A stretch of 34,832 nucleotides of DNA from Bacteroidales bacterium (GTDB lineage: Bacteria > Bacteroidota > Bacteroidia > Bacteroidales > UBA4417), in assembly GCA_025350385.1 (NCBI GenBank), contig JANXXZ010000305.1:1-34832 (forward strand), in the 5' to 3' direction. This document shows positions 1 through 6,976 of the stretch, in pieces. The notes beneath the pieces were generated by a model. It was not told the origin of the DNA, searched no databases, and saw nothing but the letters and a program-made list of their open reading frames with translations. The position numbers were made by a program, and so were the translations under genes. Numbering within the stretch: the first letter of the stretch is position 1; every line of letters starts with the position of its first letter.

Positions 1-33
1 TCACCTTCGAAAAGGTTCAACAGAATAAAAAAA

Positions 34-1284
34 CTAATTTATTTTAAACTGAACCGGCATATTAAAAAGAACAGTGACCTTTTTTCCGTTTTGTTTGCCC
101 GGGATCCATTCAGGCATCAGTTTTATGACACGGACAGCCTCCTCATCGCAGCCTCCGCCAATTCCTTTAAGAACCTTTATTTTGCCAATCTTACCCTTCC
201 GGTCAACAGCAAAACTGAGATAGACTGTTCCCTGTATACCATTTTCCTGGGCTTGTTGGGGGTAAACAATGTTTTCGGCAAGGAATTTCCTTAGTTTTTC
301 ATCTCCGCCGGGGAATGATGGCATTTCCTCTACTATTGTAAAAACAGAGGACTCTTCTTCTGCCTGTTTTGCCATTTTATTACCCTGTTTCCTTGCCGCT
401 CCAGTTGTCGCTGATTTGGCAGCGTATTCCTTAATTCTACTCTCTTCTGGAATGTTAGTGGCTGTTTCTGCAAGGTATCCGTTCGTATCAAGCGAGGCTT
501 TGTCGGTAACCGCAGTTATACTGGCAACCGGCCATTCATTTTTTGCCTGCTCCAATACAGTTGACTTATTGCCCGCAATTTCAGGCATCTTTTCTTCCGG
601 TACCGGCATTTCATTGGCGGATACTGCGTCATTCATTACCATTTCAGCATTATCAATTTCTGATGAACTCTGAAGTACCATCGCAGTGTAATTTTTTTTC
701 TCACTATAGCGGGGAGGAGCATATATGGCCATTGGTGTTTTTTCATGATCCGAATTGATTGAATCGAGCATAGCCATTATTTTTTCATCCTGTTTTGCCC
801 GCATCAATTGTTTCATGGCAAGCTGATTCTGATGCATATCGGTACTCAGCTTTATGATATAGTATATACCAAAAATCAAAATTATGCTTGCAGCGATTGC
901 TACCCATGCTGACATTACAGGTATCAGCCGGATCTTTTTAACCGATGGTGCCTGTTTGTGAATTTCCATCTGCCTTCGCAACCGTTCATTCATGTTGGCT
1001 ACATGTTCGGTAAAGCCAACAGTTCCACTGCCCCTGCTTGTCTGTCCTGGCCTCCGGTGAACCTCATTCGGATGAGGTAAGCCTTTGGGAGAAGAGCGCC
1101 GGGCGAGCCAGAGCCGCATTCCTTCAAGCGAATCGCTGCATAGCTCACAACTTGCCAGGTGTTCATTGGCCCGGGCAAGATCATTCCCTTCCAGCAAGCC
1201 TTTGGCAAGGCTTTCGAGTACTCCGGCCGACAGGCAGCCTGAGGGGGTGAAAAAGGATGCATTATGGTTGCTGATTTTTGTCAT
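34..1284 (-). CDS. Zinc-finger anti-sigma factor with periplasmic TonB C-terminal domain
   Basis: Predicted membrane-bound anti-sigma factor (416 aa). The cytoplasmic N-terminus carries a ZAS-like zinc motif: Cys17, His42-x3-Cys46-x2-Cys49. A single membrane segment lies at about residues 121-144. A low-complexity Met/Glu/Ala-rich periplasmic linker follows, and residues ~319-416 form a TonB C-terminal domain (PSFPGG ... GTVYLSF ... GIGGGCDEEA ... MPEWIPGKQNGK). The ATG overlaps the stop of the upstream ECF sigma gene as ATGA, so the two are translationally coupled and almost certainly act as a pair. Ordinary FecR-type anti-sigma factors have a different periplasmic domain. Here a TonB C-terminal domain takes the sensor position, which suggests that it reads contact with TonB-dependent receptors or competes with TonB. 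That role is inference; the zinc finger, membrane segment and TonB domain are seen directly. No clear terminator was found in the 33 bases beyond the stop. Confidence 0.85.
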   Translation of the reverse strand: MTKISNHNASFFTPSGCLSAGVLESLAKGLLEGNDLARANEHLASCELCSDSLEGMRLWLARRSSPKGLPHPNEVHRRPGQTSRGSGTVGFTEHVANMNERLRRQMEIHKQAPSVKKIRLIPVMSAWVAIAASIILIFGIYYIIKLSTDMHQNQLAMKQLMRAKQDEKIMAMLDSINSDHEKTPMAIYAPPRYSEKKNYTAMVLQSSSEIDNAEMVMNDAVSANEMPVPEEKMPEIAGNKSTVLEQAKNEWPVASITAVTDKASLDTNGYLAETATNIPEESRIKEYAAKSATTGAARKQGNKMAKQAEEESSVFTIVEEMPSFPGGDEKLRKFLAENIVYPQQAQENGIQGTVYLSFAVDRKGKIGKIKVLKGIGGGCDEEAVRVIKLMPEWIPGKQNGKKVTVLFNMPVQFKIN

Positions 1285-1895
1285 GATTCGCGGGCATTTT
1301 CAAGGATAATCCTTAGGTTTCGCTTCCCGTTCTGGATATGGCTTTTTACCTCATTGAGGCTGAAACCGGTACTGTCAGAGACTTCCTTATACGATCGTTC
1401 CTCAAGGTAAAACAACCCGATGCATTTACGTTGGGCATCATTTAGTTTCTGAATCGCTATTTCAAGCGTATTGATCAGCTCACTGCCGTAGTTTCCCGGA
1501 ACAAGATGCTCCCCGTCGCCGGTTTCCATAATTACCGATTCCAGTTCTTTCAGGATTTCTTCATTCGAACGCTGCACCGACTTGTTATGTCGCAATAACA
1601 TCAGGCATTCGTTTTTAGCAACGGTGTATAACCAGCTCTTAAAAGTTTTGACCTCGGCTTTTTTCAACTCTTCAAAAAGCTTTTCGAATACCGTCATTAC
1701 CATGTCTTCGGCTTCCGCCTCATTGCCAAGGTATTTCATACAAACTGAAAACACAAGGTGGGTATACCGTTCGTATAACTGTCCCAGGCATTCTGCATCC
1801 TGTGTGCGGGCATATTCCGATACCAGTTGCTCGTCGGTAAGCGAGAGCAATTCCTTCTTTTTATCGTTTTCACGGTTAAAAAAGCGCAGGGCCAA
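1281..1895 (-). CDS. ECF-family RNA polymerase sigma factor
   Basis: A 204-residue sigma-70 family protein of ECF size. Region 2 spans about residues 41-104, with the RYTHLVFSVCMKYLG helix, acidic EAEDMV and the SWLYTVAKNECL core-binding/-10 recognition segment. Region 4 spans about 145-197, with a helix-turn-helix around RSYKEVSDSTGFSLNEVKSH. The start is TTG: the frame is closed by a stop at 1917-1919 and no ATG or GTG precedes the conserved domain. A perfect -7 box (TAACTTTG, minus strand) at 1912-1919 would leave a very short leader. It is the first gene of a two-gene unit with the overlapping anti-sigma factor. The target promoters are unknown; the divergent VIT-VWA gene is an obvious candidate. 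Confidence 0.9.
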   Translation of the reverse strand: MALRFFNRENDKKKELLSLTDEQLVSEYARTQDAECLGQLYERYTHLVFSVCMKYLGNEAEAEDMVMTVFEKLFEELKKAEVKTFKSWLYTVAKNECLMLLRHNKSVQRSNEEILKELESVIMETGDGEHLVPGNYGSELINTLEIAIQKLNDAQRKCIGLFYLEERSYKEVSDSTGFSLNEVKSHIQNGKRNLRIILENARES

Positions 1896-1911
1896 GGGAG
1901 CGGAGTTTTGA

Positions 1912-1919
1912 CAAAGTTA
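1912..1919 (-). promoter_or_regulatory. -7 promoter element of sigma/anti-sigma operon
   Basis: TAACTTTG on the minus strand matches the Bacteroidota housekeeping -7 consensus TAnnTTTG at all fixed positions and lies 16 bases before the TTG start. No matching -33 element is evident. The implied leader is only about ten bases. Confidence 0.6.
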
Positions 1920-2050
1920 GTGAAAAAGTAACGGCAGTATTGCCTGTAAGAGAGGTTTGAAGTTTTCTTAACCAACAACCAATCATAGCTTTCAAATACC
2001 CGGATATTCCTGTTATTCCAAAATATTATCCATGTATTTATGGAATATTG

Positions 2051-2076
2051 ATTCAACCTGCATCCTCAGGTTGAAT
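2051..2076. repeat. Perfect 10-bp inverted repeat in the divergent spacer
   Basis: ATTCAACCTG and its exact reverse complement CAGGTTGAAT are separated by CATCCT. The repeat sits in the 248-bp spacer between the sigma gene and the VIT-VWA gene, 67 bases before the ATG of the latter. No T-run follows in either direction, so an operator or leader hairpin is more likely than a terminator. A weaker pair (TATTCCA 2014-2020, TGGAATA 2041-2047) lies just upstream. Confidence 0.6.
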
Positions 2077-2143
2077 AGCCACCGATAAGCTGGTTTATCC
2101 AACGCCTCCAACTTTTACAATTCACTTTCTAAATTACACTGAC

Positions 2144-4549
2144 ATGAAAACGGAACACACATCGCTCACAATGGTAAGTTTTACTATTCTGATGCTTCTT
2201 TCGGTAAGCGCATTAATCTTTTGCCAGGTTCCTCAGGCAAACAGGCGGCCCGATTCAATAAATGAAGAATCCGGGAATCCTGACAAAACACTATCTCCCT
2301 ATTTCTTTGTGAAATCTGATGATCCGGGCCTGGATCAGCTTCCCCTCAAATCAACTTCTGCTGAAGTAAATATTGCCGGGGTAATTGCTGATGTTACAGT
2401 TGCACAGGAATATACCAATGAAGGGAAACACCCGATCGAAGCCATTTATGTTTTCCCGGCATCGACCCGCGCAGCGGTATACAGCATGAAAATGACTATT
2501 GGCACACGCACTATCAGGGCTAAAATTTCTGAACGCGAAAAAGCCCGTAAGGATTATGAAGAAGCAAAGCACCAGGGGAAAAGCGCTTCATTGCTCGAAG
2601 AGCAGCGCCCCAACGTGTTCCAGATGAATGTGGCCAATATCATGCCCAACGATCATGTAGTTGTAGAACTGAAGTACACCGAATTGCTCATTCCCGAAGA
2701 CGGGGTATATGCATTTGTCTATCCCACAGTAGTTGGCCCGCGCTATTCCAACAAACCGGAAGCCTCAACCCGATCACAGGAACATTGGGTTGCCAACCCC
2801 TATACCCATGAAGGGGAAAAACCTGCCAGTACCTTTGGCCTCCGGTGTTCCATCTCGGCCGGGTTACCTATAAGCGAGGTAAAATGCCCGTCGCACAAAA
2901 CCAATATCAACTTTGAGAGTCCGGCTGAGGCCGTTATTCTTCTTGATCCTTCCGAAAAACAAGGCGGCAACCGGGATTTTATCCTCAACTACCGGCTTGC
3001 CGGCAATAAGGTTGAAACAGGACTGATCCTTTACCCTGGCGAAAAGGAGAATTTCTTCCTGACAATGATCCAACCGCCTAAGCTGTTACTACCGGATCAG
3101 ATTCCGCAAAGGGAATACATTTTCATTATGGATGTTTCCGGTTCTATGCAGGGATATCCGATTGATATCTCAAAAAAACTGATGCACGATCTTGTCGGGA
3201 AACTGAAAACGACTGACCGCTTCAACATCCTTCTTTTTGCCGGGGGCAGCAGCCTGTTTTTGAAAGAATCGGTTGCAGCTACTTCCGAGAATCTTGATAA
3301 AGCGATAGCCTTTATTGATAAGGAAAACGGCGGAGGCGGAACCGAACTTTTACCCGCGTTGAAGGAAGCCCTTGCGCTGAAGGGAACCGAAGGCTATGCC
3401 CGCAGTTTCGTGATCGCAACAGATGGATATGTGGATGTGGAACGCGAAGCCTTTGACCTGATCAGGAAAAACCTCGACAAGGCCAATTTCTTTCCGTTTG
3501 GAATCGGTACTTCGGTTAACCGTTACCTGATGGAAGGAATGGCTCATGCCGGCGGGGGAATGCCCTTTGTGATCACCAACCCTTCTGATGCAACTAAAGA
3601 AGCAGCGCGTTTCCGTAAGTATGTTCAAAACCCGGTTCTGAGCCACATTAAAGTAAGTTTCAAGGATTTTGAAACCTACGATGTGGAACCCCTGAGTGTC
3701 CCGGATGTGTTTTCGGAACGGCCCGTCCTGATGTTTGGCAAATACAGGGGAAACCCGTCCGGAACCATCAGCATAACAGGTATTACAGGCGCAGGCAACT
3801 TTTCGGATCATATTGATGTAAGCATGGTTAAGCCTCTGAAATCGAACAATGCCCTTCGCTATCTCTGGGCCCGCGAACGCATCAGGAATTACGACGACTT
3901 TGATGCCATCGGTGATGAGAATAAGCAACAGATCACCGAACTGGGGCTCACCTATAACCTGCTTACCCGCTTTACCTCTTTCCTGGCTATTGATAGTGAA
4001 GTCAGGAATAAGGACGGTAATTCTACAACCATCAAACAGCTGCTTCCCTTGCCCGAAGGGGTGAATGACGCTGCGGTAGGAGGAGTGGGAGCTACTGCAT
4101 ACTCAAAAAGCATGAGTAATAATTTATCAGGTTCTAATTCGCTTAATATTGTTTCTTGCGATGCTGTGCGAAAAGAGGTGGTTGAAATGGAGATAATTGA
4201 CAACAATATGCCTGAACCTGAAGGACACCAACCCATTTTAACGATAGTTGAGCAAATGCCTTCATTTCCGGGAGGAGAACCAGCAAAGCTGACGTTCCTG
4301 GCTAATAATCTTCATTATCCGGAACTGGCGCAGGAATCAGGCATCCGGGGAACGGTCTACTTACGGTTTATTGTGAAAGCGGATGGGTCTGTTACGGATA
4401 TTAAGATCATTAGGGGAATTGGCGGTGGCTGTGACGAGGAGGCAATCCGTGTTGTGAAACTTATGCCTAAATGGGTTCCCGGAAAGCAAAAGGGGAAAAA
4501 CGTAGACGTGTTGTTTACTATGCCAATCAGTTTTGTTTTGTCTAGATAG
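2144..4549 (+). CDS. Secreted VIT-VWA protein with TonB C-terminal domain
   Basis: An 801-residue exported protein. A signal peptide occupies about residues 1-27 (hydrophobic SFTILMLLSVSALIFC; Cys27 could suit either signal peptidase). A VIT (inter-alpha-trypsin inhibitor) domain covers about 50-180, including the YVFPASTRAAVYSMKM and REKARKDYEEAKHQGKSASLLEEQ-type segments of that family. A VWA domain from about 324 has an intact MIDAS start (D330-V-S332-G-S334) and a later TDGYVD loop. The TSFLAIDSE segment near 615 is usual for VIT-VWA proteins. Residues ~704-801 are a TonB C-terminal domain closely similar to those of the neighbouring anti-sigma factor and TonB. VIT and VWA domains bind proteins, often in a metal-dependent way, so an envelope adhesion or scaffolding role coupled to TonB-box partners is inferred. 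It is divergent from the ECF sigma operon and may be its target. Confidence 0.85.
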   Translation: MKTEHTSLTMVSFTILMLLSVSALIFCQVPQANRRPDSINEESGNPDKTLSPYFFVKSDDPGLDQLPLKSTSAEVNIAGVIADVTVAQEYTNEGKHPIEAIYVFPASTRAAVYSMKMTIGTRTIRAKISEREKARKDYEEAKHQGKSASLLEEQRPNVFQMNVANIMPNDHVVVELKYTELLIPEDGVYAFVYPTVVGPRYSNKPEASTRSQEHWVANPYTHEGEKPASTFGLRCSISAGLPISEVKCPSHKTNINFESPAEAVILLDPSEKQGGNRDFILNYRLAGNKVETGLILYPGEKENFFLTMIQPPKLLLPDQIPQREYIFIMDVSGSMQGYPIDISKKLMHDLVGKLKTTDRFNILLFAGGSSLFLKESVAATSENLDKAIAFIDKENGGGGTELLPALKEALALKGTEGYARSFVIATDGYVDVEREAFDLIRKNLDKANFFPFGIGTSVNRYLMEGMAHAGGGMPFVITNPSDATKEAARFRKYVQNPVLSHIKVSFKDFETYDVEPLSVPDVFSERPVLMFGKYRGNPSGTISITGITGAGNFSDHIDVSMVKPLKSNNALRYLWARERIRNYDDFDAIGDENKQQITELGLTYNLLTRFTSFLAIDSEVRNKDGNSTTIKQLLPLPEGVNDAAVGGVGATAYSKSMSNNLSGSNSLNIVSCDAVRKEVVEMEIIDNNMPEPEGHQPILTIVEQMPSFPGGEPAKLTFLANNLHYPELAQESGIRGTVYLRFIVKADGSVTDIKIIRGIGGGCDEEAIRVVKLMPKWVPGKQKGKNVDVLFTMPISFVLSR

Positions 4550-4569
4550 CATAATATCAGGCATATAGT

Positions 4570-4610
4570 AAACCACTAAGGCACTAAGAGCACGAAGAGA
4601 CACAAAGAAA
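4570..4610. repeat. Degenerate short-period repeat (CACTAAG/CACGAAG type)
   Basis: The spacer between the VIT-VWA and TonB genes contains a run of imperfect units of the form CACTAAGG, CACTAAGAG, CACGAAGAG and CACAAAGAA, period about 8-9. It is non-coding in context and one of several unrelated short-period arrays in this window. Confidence 0.55.
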
Positions 4611-4691
4611 AAATCAGGATAAAGGAAACGGACCGGCATACCGGGGAAGCAATTAAGAAAACTATTGTTTAATCCTTAAAAACCCATTAAA

Positions 4692-5483
4692 ATGAAAACG
4701 CAAAAATCAAAGGTTGCTCAAATGGATGAAATCATTTTTGAGAACAGGAACAAGGCCTATGGCGCTTACATTCTGCGTAAGATGTACCGCAGGAACCTGA
4801 GCCGCGCACTCTTTATATCTGTTGCTATCCTACTTGCCGCACTTGCTTATCCGCTTGTATCAAGCTATAATGCTACTAATGGAAGAAAGACAATTACAGT
4901 TGTAGTGGACGGCACTATCGATAAATTGGATCACCCTCCAATTGAACCACCGGAACTACCAAATCCTCCTACATCAACCGAAGCTTGGGTTAAACGGGTC
5001 ATATTTGTTGCACCAACCATTGTTGATGGTCAGGTTGAGGGAGAAATTGAGTTTCCGGCACCGGATGAACTGACAAATAAACCGATCAATGAACCGCTGG
5101 ATATCCAAACAGGAGGTACAGACAAAAGTCCCACCGAGACAATTGAAATTCCTGATGAAACCCCTCCTGCTATATTTGTTCAGGAAATGCCTGAATTTCC
5201 GGGAGGTGATTCTGAGAGGATTAATTTCCTGGCTAAAAATACAGCTTTTCCCACAATGGCAACACAATCAAACATTCAGGGAACAGTGTATGTACAATTC
5301 GTTGTTGACACGAAAGGTAACATTACGGATGTGAAGGTTCTTCGTGGTATCGGGGGCGGTTGCGATGAGGAAGCTATACGTGTTATTAAGATGATGCCGC
5401 AATGGCATCCGGGCAGACAGAATGGGAAACCAGTGCGCGTTCTTTATAATATGGGGATTACATTTACAATCAAGGGCACTTAA
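4692..5483 (+). CDS. TonB family energy-transducing protein
   Basis: A 263-residue inner-membrane TonB protein. The N-terminus has the Bacteroidota signature MDEIIFENRNKAYGAYILRK (residues 11-30), followed by one membrane segment at about 38-57. A proline-rich periplasmic stretch (around HPPIEPPELPNPP) follows, and the TonB C-terminal domain occupies ~166-263 (MPEFPGG ... GTVYVQF ... GIGGGCDEEA ... WHPGRQNGK). TonB transmits energy from ExbB-ExbD to outer-membrane TonB-dependent receptors; no exbB/exbD or receptor gene is in view, so it is probably one of several orphan TonB paralogues. It follows the VIT-VWA gene on the same strand after 142 bp containing a repeat array, so co-transcription is possible but not certain. 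A hairpin plus T-run lies just beyond its stop. Confidence 0.93.
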   Translation: MKTQKSKVAQMDEIIFENRNKAYGAYILRKMYRRNLSRALFISVAILLAALAYPLVSSYNATNGRKTITVVVDGTIDKLDHPPIEPPELPNPPTSTEAWVKRVIFVAPTIVDGQVEGEIEFPAPDELTNKPINEPLDIQTGGTDKSPTETIEIPDETPPAIFVQEMPEFPGGDSERINFLAKNTAFPTMATQSNIQGTVYVQFVVDTKGNITDVKVLRGIGGGCDEEAIRVIKMMPQWHPGRQNGKPVRVLYNMGITFTIKGT

Positions 5484-5527
5484 TGGTTAAAATACACAAC
5501 ATTATTTGATCAAGGTGCAACACCAGG

Positions 5528-5576
5528 CATGTGTCAGGCTTCATTTCCAAAGCCCGGCACATGATTCTGTTTTTTT
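5528..5576 (+). terminator. Rho-independent terminator after tonB, overlapping convergent gene end
   Basis: A 14-bp stem (5528-5541 with 5550-5563; the two non-Watson-Crick positions are G-U on the RNA) with a GC-containing arm and an 8-base loop is followed by a T-run at 5570-5576. It serves the plus-strand tonB transcript and overlaps the last codons of the convergent ferredoxin gene. Confidence 0.65.
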
Positions 5577-6628
5577 GGAATTTTGTAACGTCTCCAGAAT
5601 TTCCAGGTTGTCAGACTTGTGTATGTGATCAGTTTATTAATAAGGGGGAATTGCATCAGGTAGTGAAGCAATTTATACCCCGAGAAAAAAACCAGCATGA
5701 TCATTAGCCATTTTACCGCGAAGTACAGGGTTTCATAAGCCAGTCCTGAACCGGAAAACACGTTAGCGACCAGTTCCGTAACTTTTGACGATAGGAAAGG
5801 ATTAATAAAAGCAGTCGACAGGAACAAAAGCAGGAAGACAAACGCGTGAGCGGTTTCGATAGCGCGTTTCGGGCAATAATTCATACAATGCATACAGCTT
5901 TCGCAGGTAAATTTCCAGTATGGCTGGTTCCCCGAAATGATTATAGATTTGGTAGGGCATTGCTCAACACAAATTCCGCAGTTATTGCAATTGTAATTGG
6001 CCACAAAAGTCTTAGCGATAATAAACCGGCCGATAAAATAGTAACCTAAGGCCAGTGGCGCAACCAGCATGTCAAGGGGCAATAAAATGAATGATTTCAG
6101 GAAAACCGGTCTGCCTGCCAATACTTCATCGGCAAACCAGTTTGTTAGCCTGTTGCAACGCTCATACATTGAATTTATTACTTTTGAACGCAATCCGGGA
6201 TGAATTGAAATCCAGTTTGAGGGCAGATCGACCGGGTACATTGCCTTGATAGAATATCCTTTAAACAGCATGATGAGAGACGGGAAGTACATAGCCAGCC
6301 CGCTTAATCCCGGCAGGAATAATTTCCAGAGTTTCATGCCAGCCCGGGTATTACCTATGAACACATCCGACCCTTTGAGCGCCTTAAAATGCACAAGAAA
6401 GTTGAGCATGGAATGAGGCATATTGAATCCATGGGTAGCCGAAAAAAAGCCGATCAGCGTTTTTCCTTCAAAACTGCTAATATTTGAAACCTCAAACGTA
6501 TTAAATGAACTGATATGGGTTTTCATCCCTCTTTTTATGGCATTCTGCACTATCCATTCCGAAATCCTTTTTGAATTCCCGGTGCCGGAATAATAGATCA
6601 TTAAAAGGTTGTCATATTTATTTTCCAT
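5534..6628 (-). CDS. EFR1-like flavodoxin/ferredoxin fusion, membrane associated
   Basis: A 364-residue protein. The flavodoxin-like N-terminus has an FMN phosphate-binding loop YYSGTGNSKR (residues 12-21). Two [4Fe-4S] motifs follow: Cys214-x2-Cys217-x2-Cys220-x3-Cys224-Pro and Cys242-x2-Cys245-x2-Cys248-x3-Cys252-Pro. Hydrophobic segments at about 182-205, 262-283 and 300-325 suggest membrane association. The arrangement matches the EFR1 (flavodoxin plus ferredoxin) family of putative electron-transfer proteins in anaerobes; a specific partner is not known. The gene stands alone, convergent with tonB, and its 3' end is shared with the tonB terminator. The start is ATG, with no -7 promoter element recognised upstream. 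The membrane segments after the ferredoxin domain are longer than in the simplest family members. Confidence 0.82.
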   Translation of the reverse strand: MENKYDNLLMIYYSGTGNSKRISEWIVQNAIKRGMKTHISSFNTFEVSNISSFEGKTLIGFFSATHGFNMPHSMLNFLVHFKALKGSDVFIGNTRAGMKLWKLFLPGLSGLAMYFPSLIMLFKGYSIKAMYPVDLPSNWISIHPGLRSKVINSMYERCNRLTNWFADEVLAGRPVFLKSFILLPLDMLVAPLALGYYFIGRFIIAKTFVANYNCNNCGICVEQCPTKSIIISGNQPYWKFTCESCMHCMNYCPKRAIETAHAFVFLLLFLSTAFINPFLSSKVTELVANVFSGSGLAYETLYFAVKWLMIMLVFFSGYKLLHYLMQFPLINKLITYTSLTTWKFWRRYKIPKKQNHVPGFGNEA

Positions 6629-6687
6629 CAGGATTCAGTTGTAGGAACAGAGGGAAGGAGGTATACAGGTTTCAGGGATTTATCACA

Positions 6688-6726
6688 ACTCTAAGCACTA
6701 TGCACCAAGCACTAAGCACTAAATAC
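6688..6726. repeat. GCACTAAG-type degenerate repeat
   Basis: Units of 7-8 bases (CTAAGCACT, ATGCACCAAGCACT, AAGCACT) in tandem. Bases 6695-6713 (GCACTATGCACCAAGCACT) recur with one mismatch at 17971-17989, 11 kb away, so this is a dispersed repeat rather than a chance run. Confidence 0.6.
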
Positions 6727-6912
6727 TCTGCCCCTGGCATCCGGCACCGGCACTTTGAATAACGTGCTGCTGACATGGGGAAACAGGATACATGCAGTTC
6801 TCAGTTTTTCAGTTCCGGCTTCCGTTTTGAGTCTGAACAAATGTATTAAATTTCCATAGATTGAACTCTTTCTAAATTGGTTATTTACGGGAAAACAACT
6901 CCTTAATTCACT

Positions 6913-6920
6913 TAATTTTG
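6913..6920 (+). promoter_or_regulatory. -7 promoter element of the redox fusion gene
   Basis: TAATTTTG matches TAnnTTTG at all fixed positions, about 57 bases before the ATG. No -33 match was found at normal spacing. Confidence 0.5.
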
Positions 6921-6976
6921 CCGCGTCATTTTACTTTTTTAAAGCAGGATTCCCTTTCTGACAACTCCCGTTTACT

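Larger units (their letters stand above)
6629..6976. other. Divergent spacer with short repeat array and promoter
   Basis: This 348-bp gap lies between divergent genes. It holds a degenerate array of GCACTAAG-like units around 6690-6725 and a promoter element at 6913-6920. No RNA gene or further coding region was recognised. Confidence 0.6.

Noticed and set aside
1736..2056. A 106-codon minus-strand frame overlapping the sigma factor start
   Set aside because: It is out of frame with the sigma factor, covers the promoter and the inverted repeat region, and has no domain features.
2144..2230. VIT-VWA protein as a sortase or PEP-CTERM target
   Set aside because: No sorting motif or C-terminal membrane helix is present; the C-terminus is a TonB domain.
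3350..3928. A 192-codon minus-strand frame inside the VIT-VWA gene
   Set aside because: Antisense to the VWA domain with no family resemblance and no promoter.
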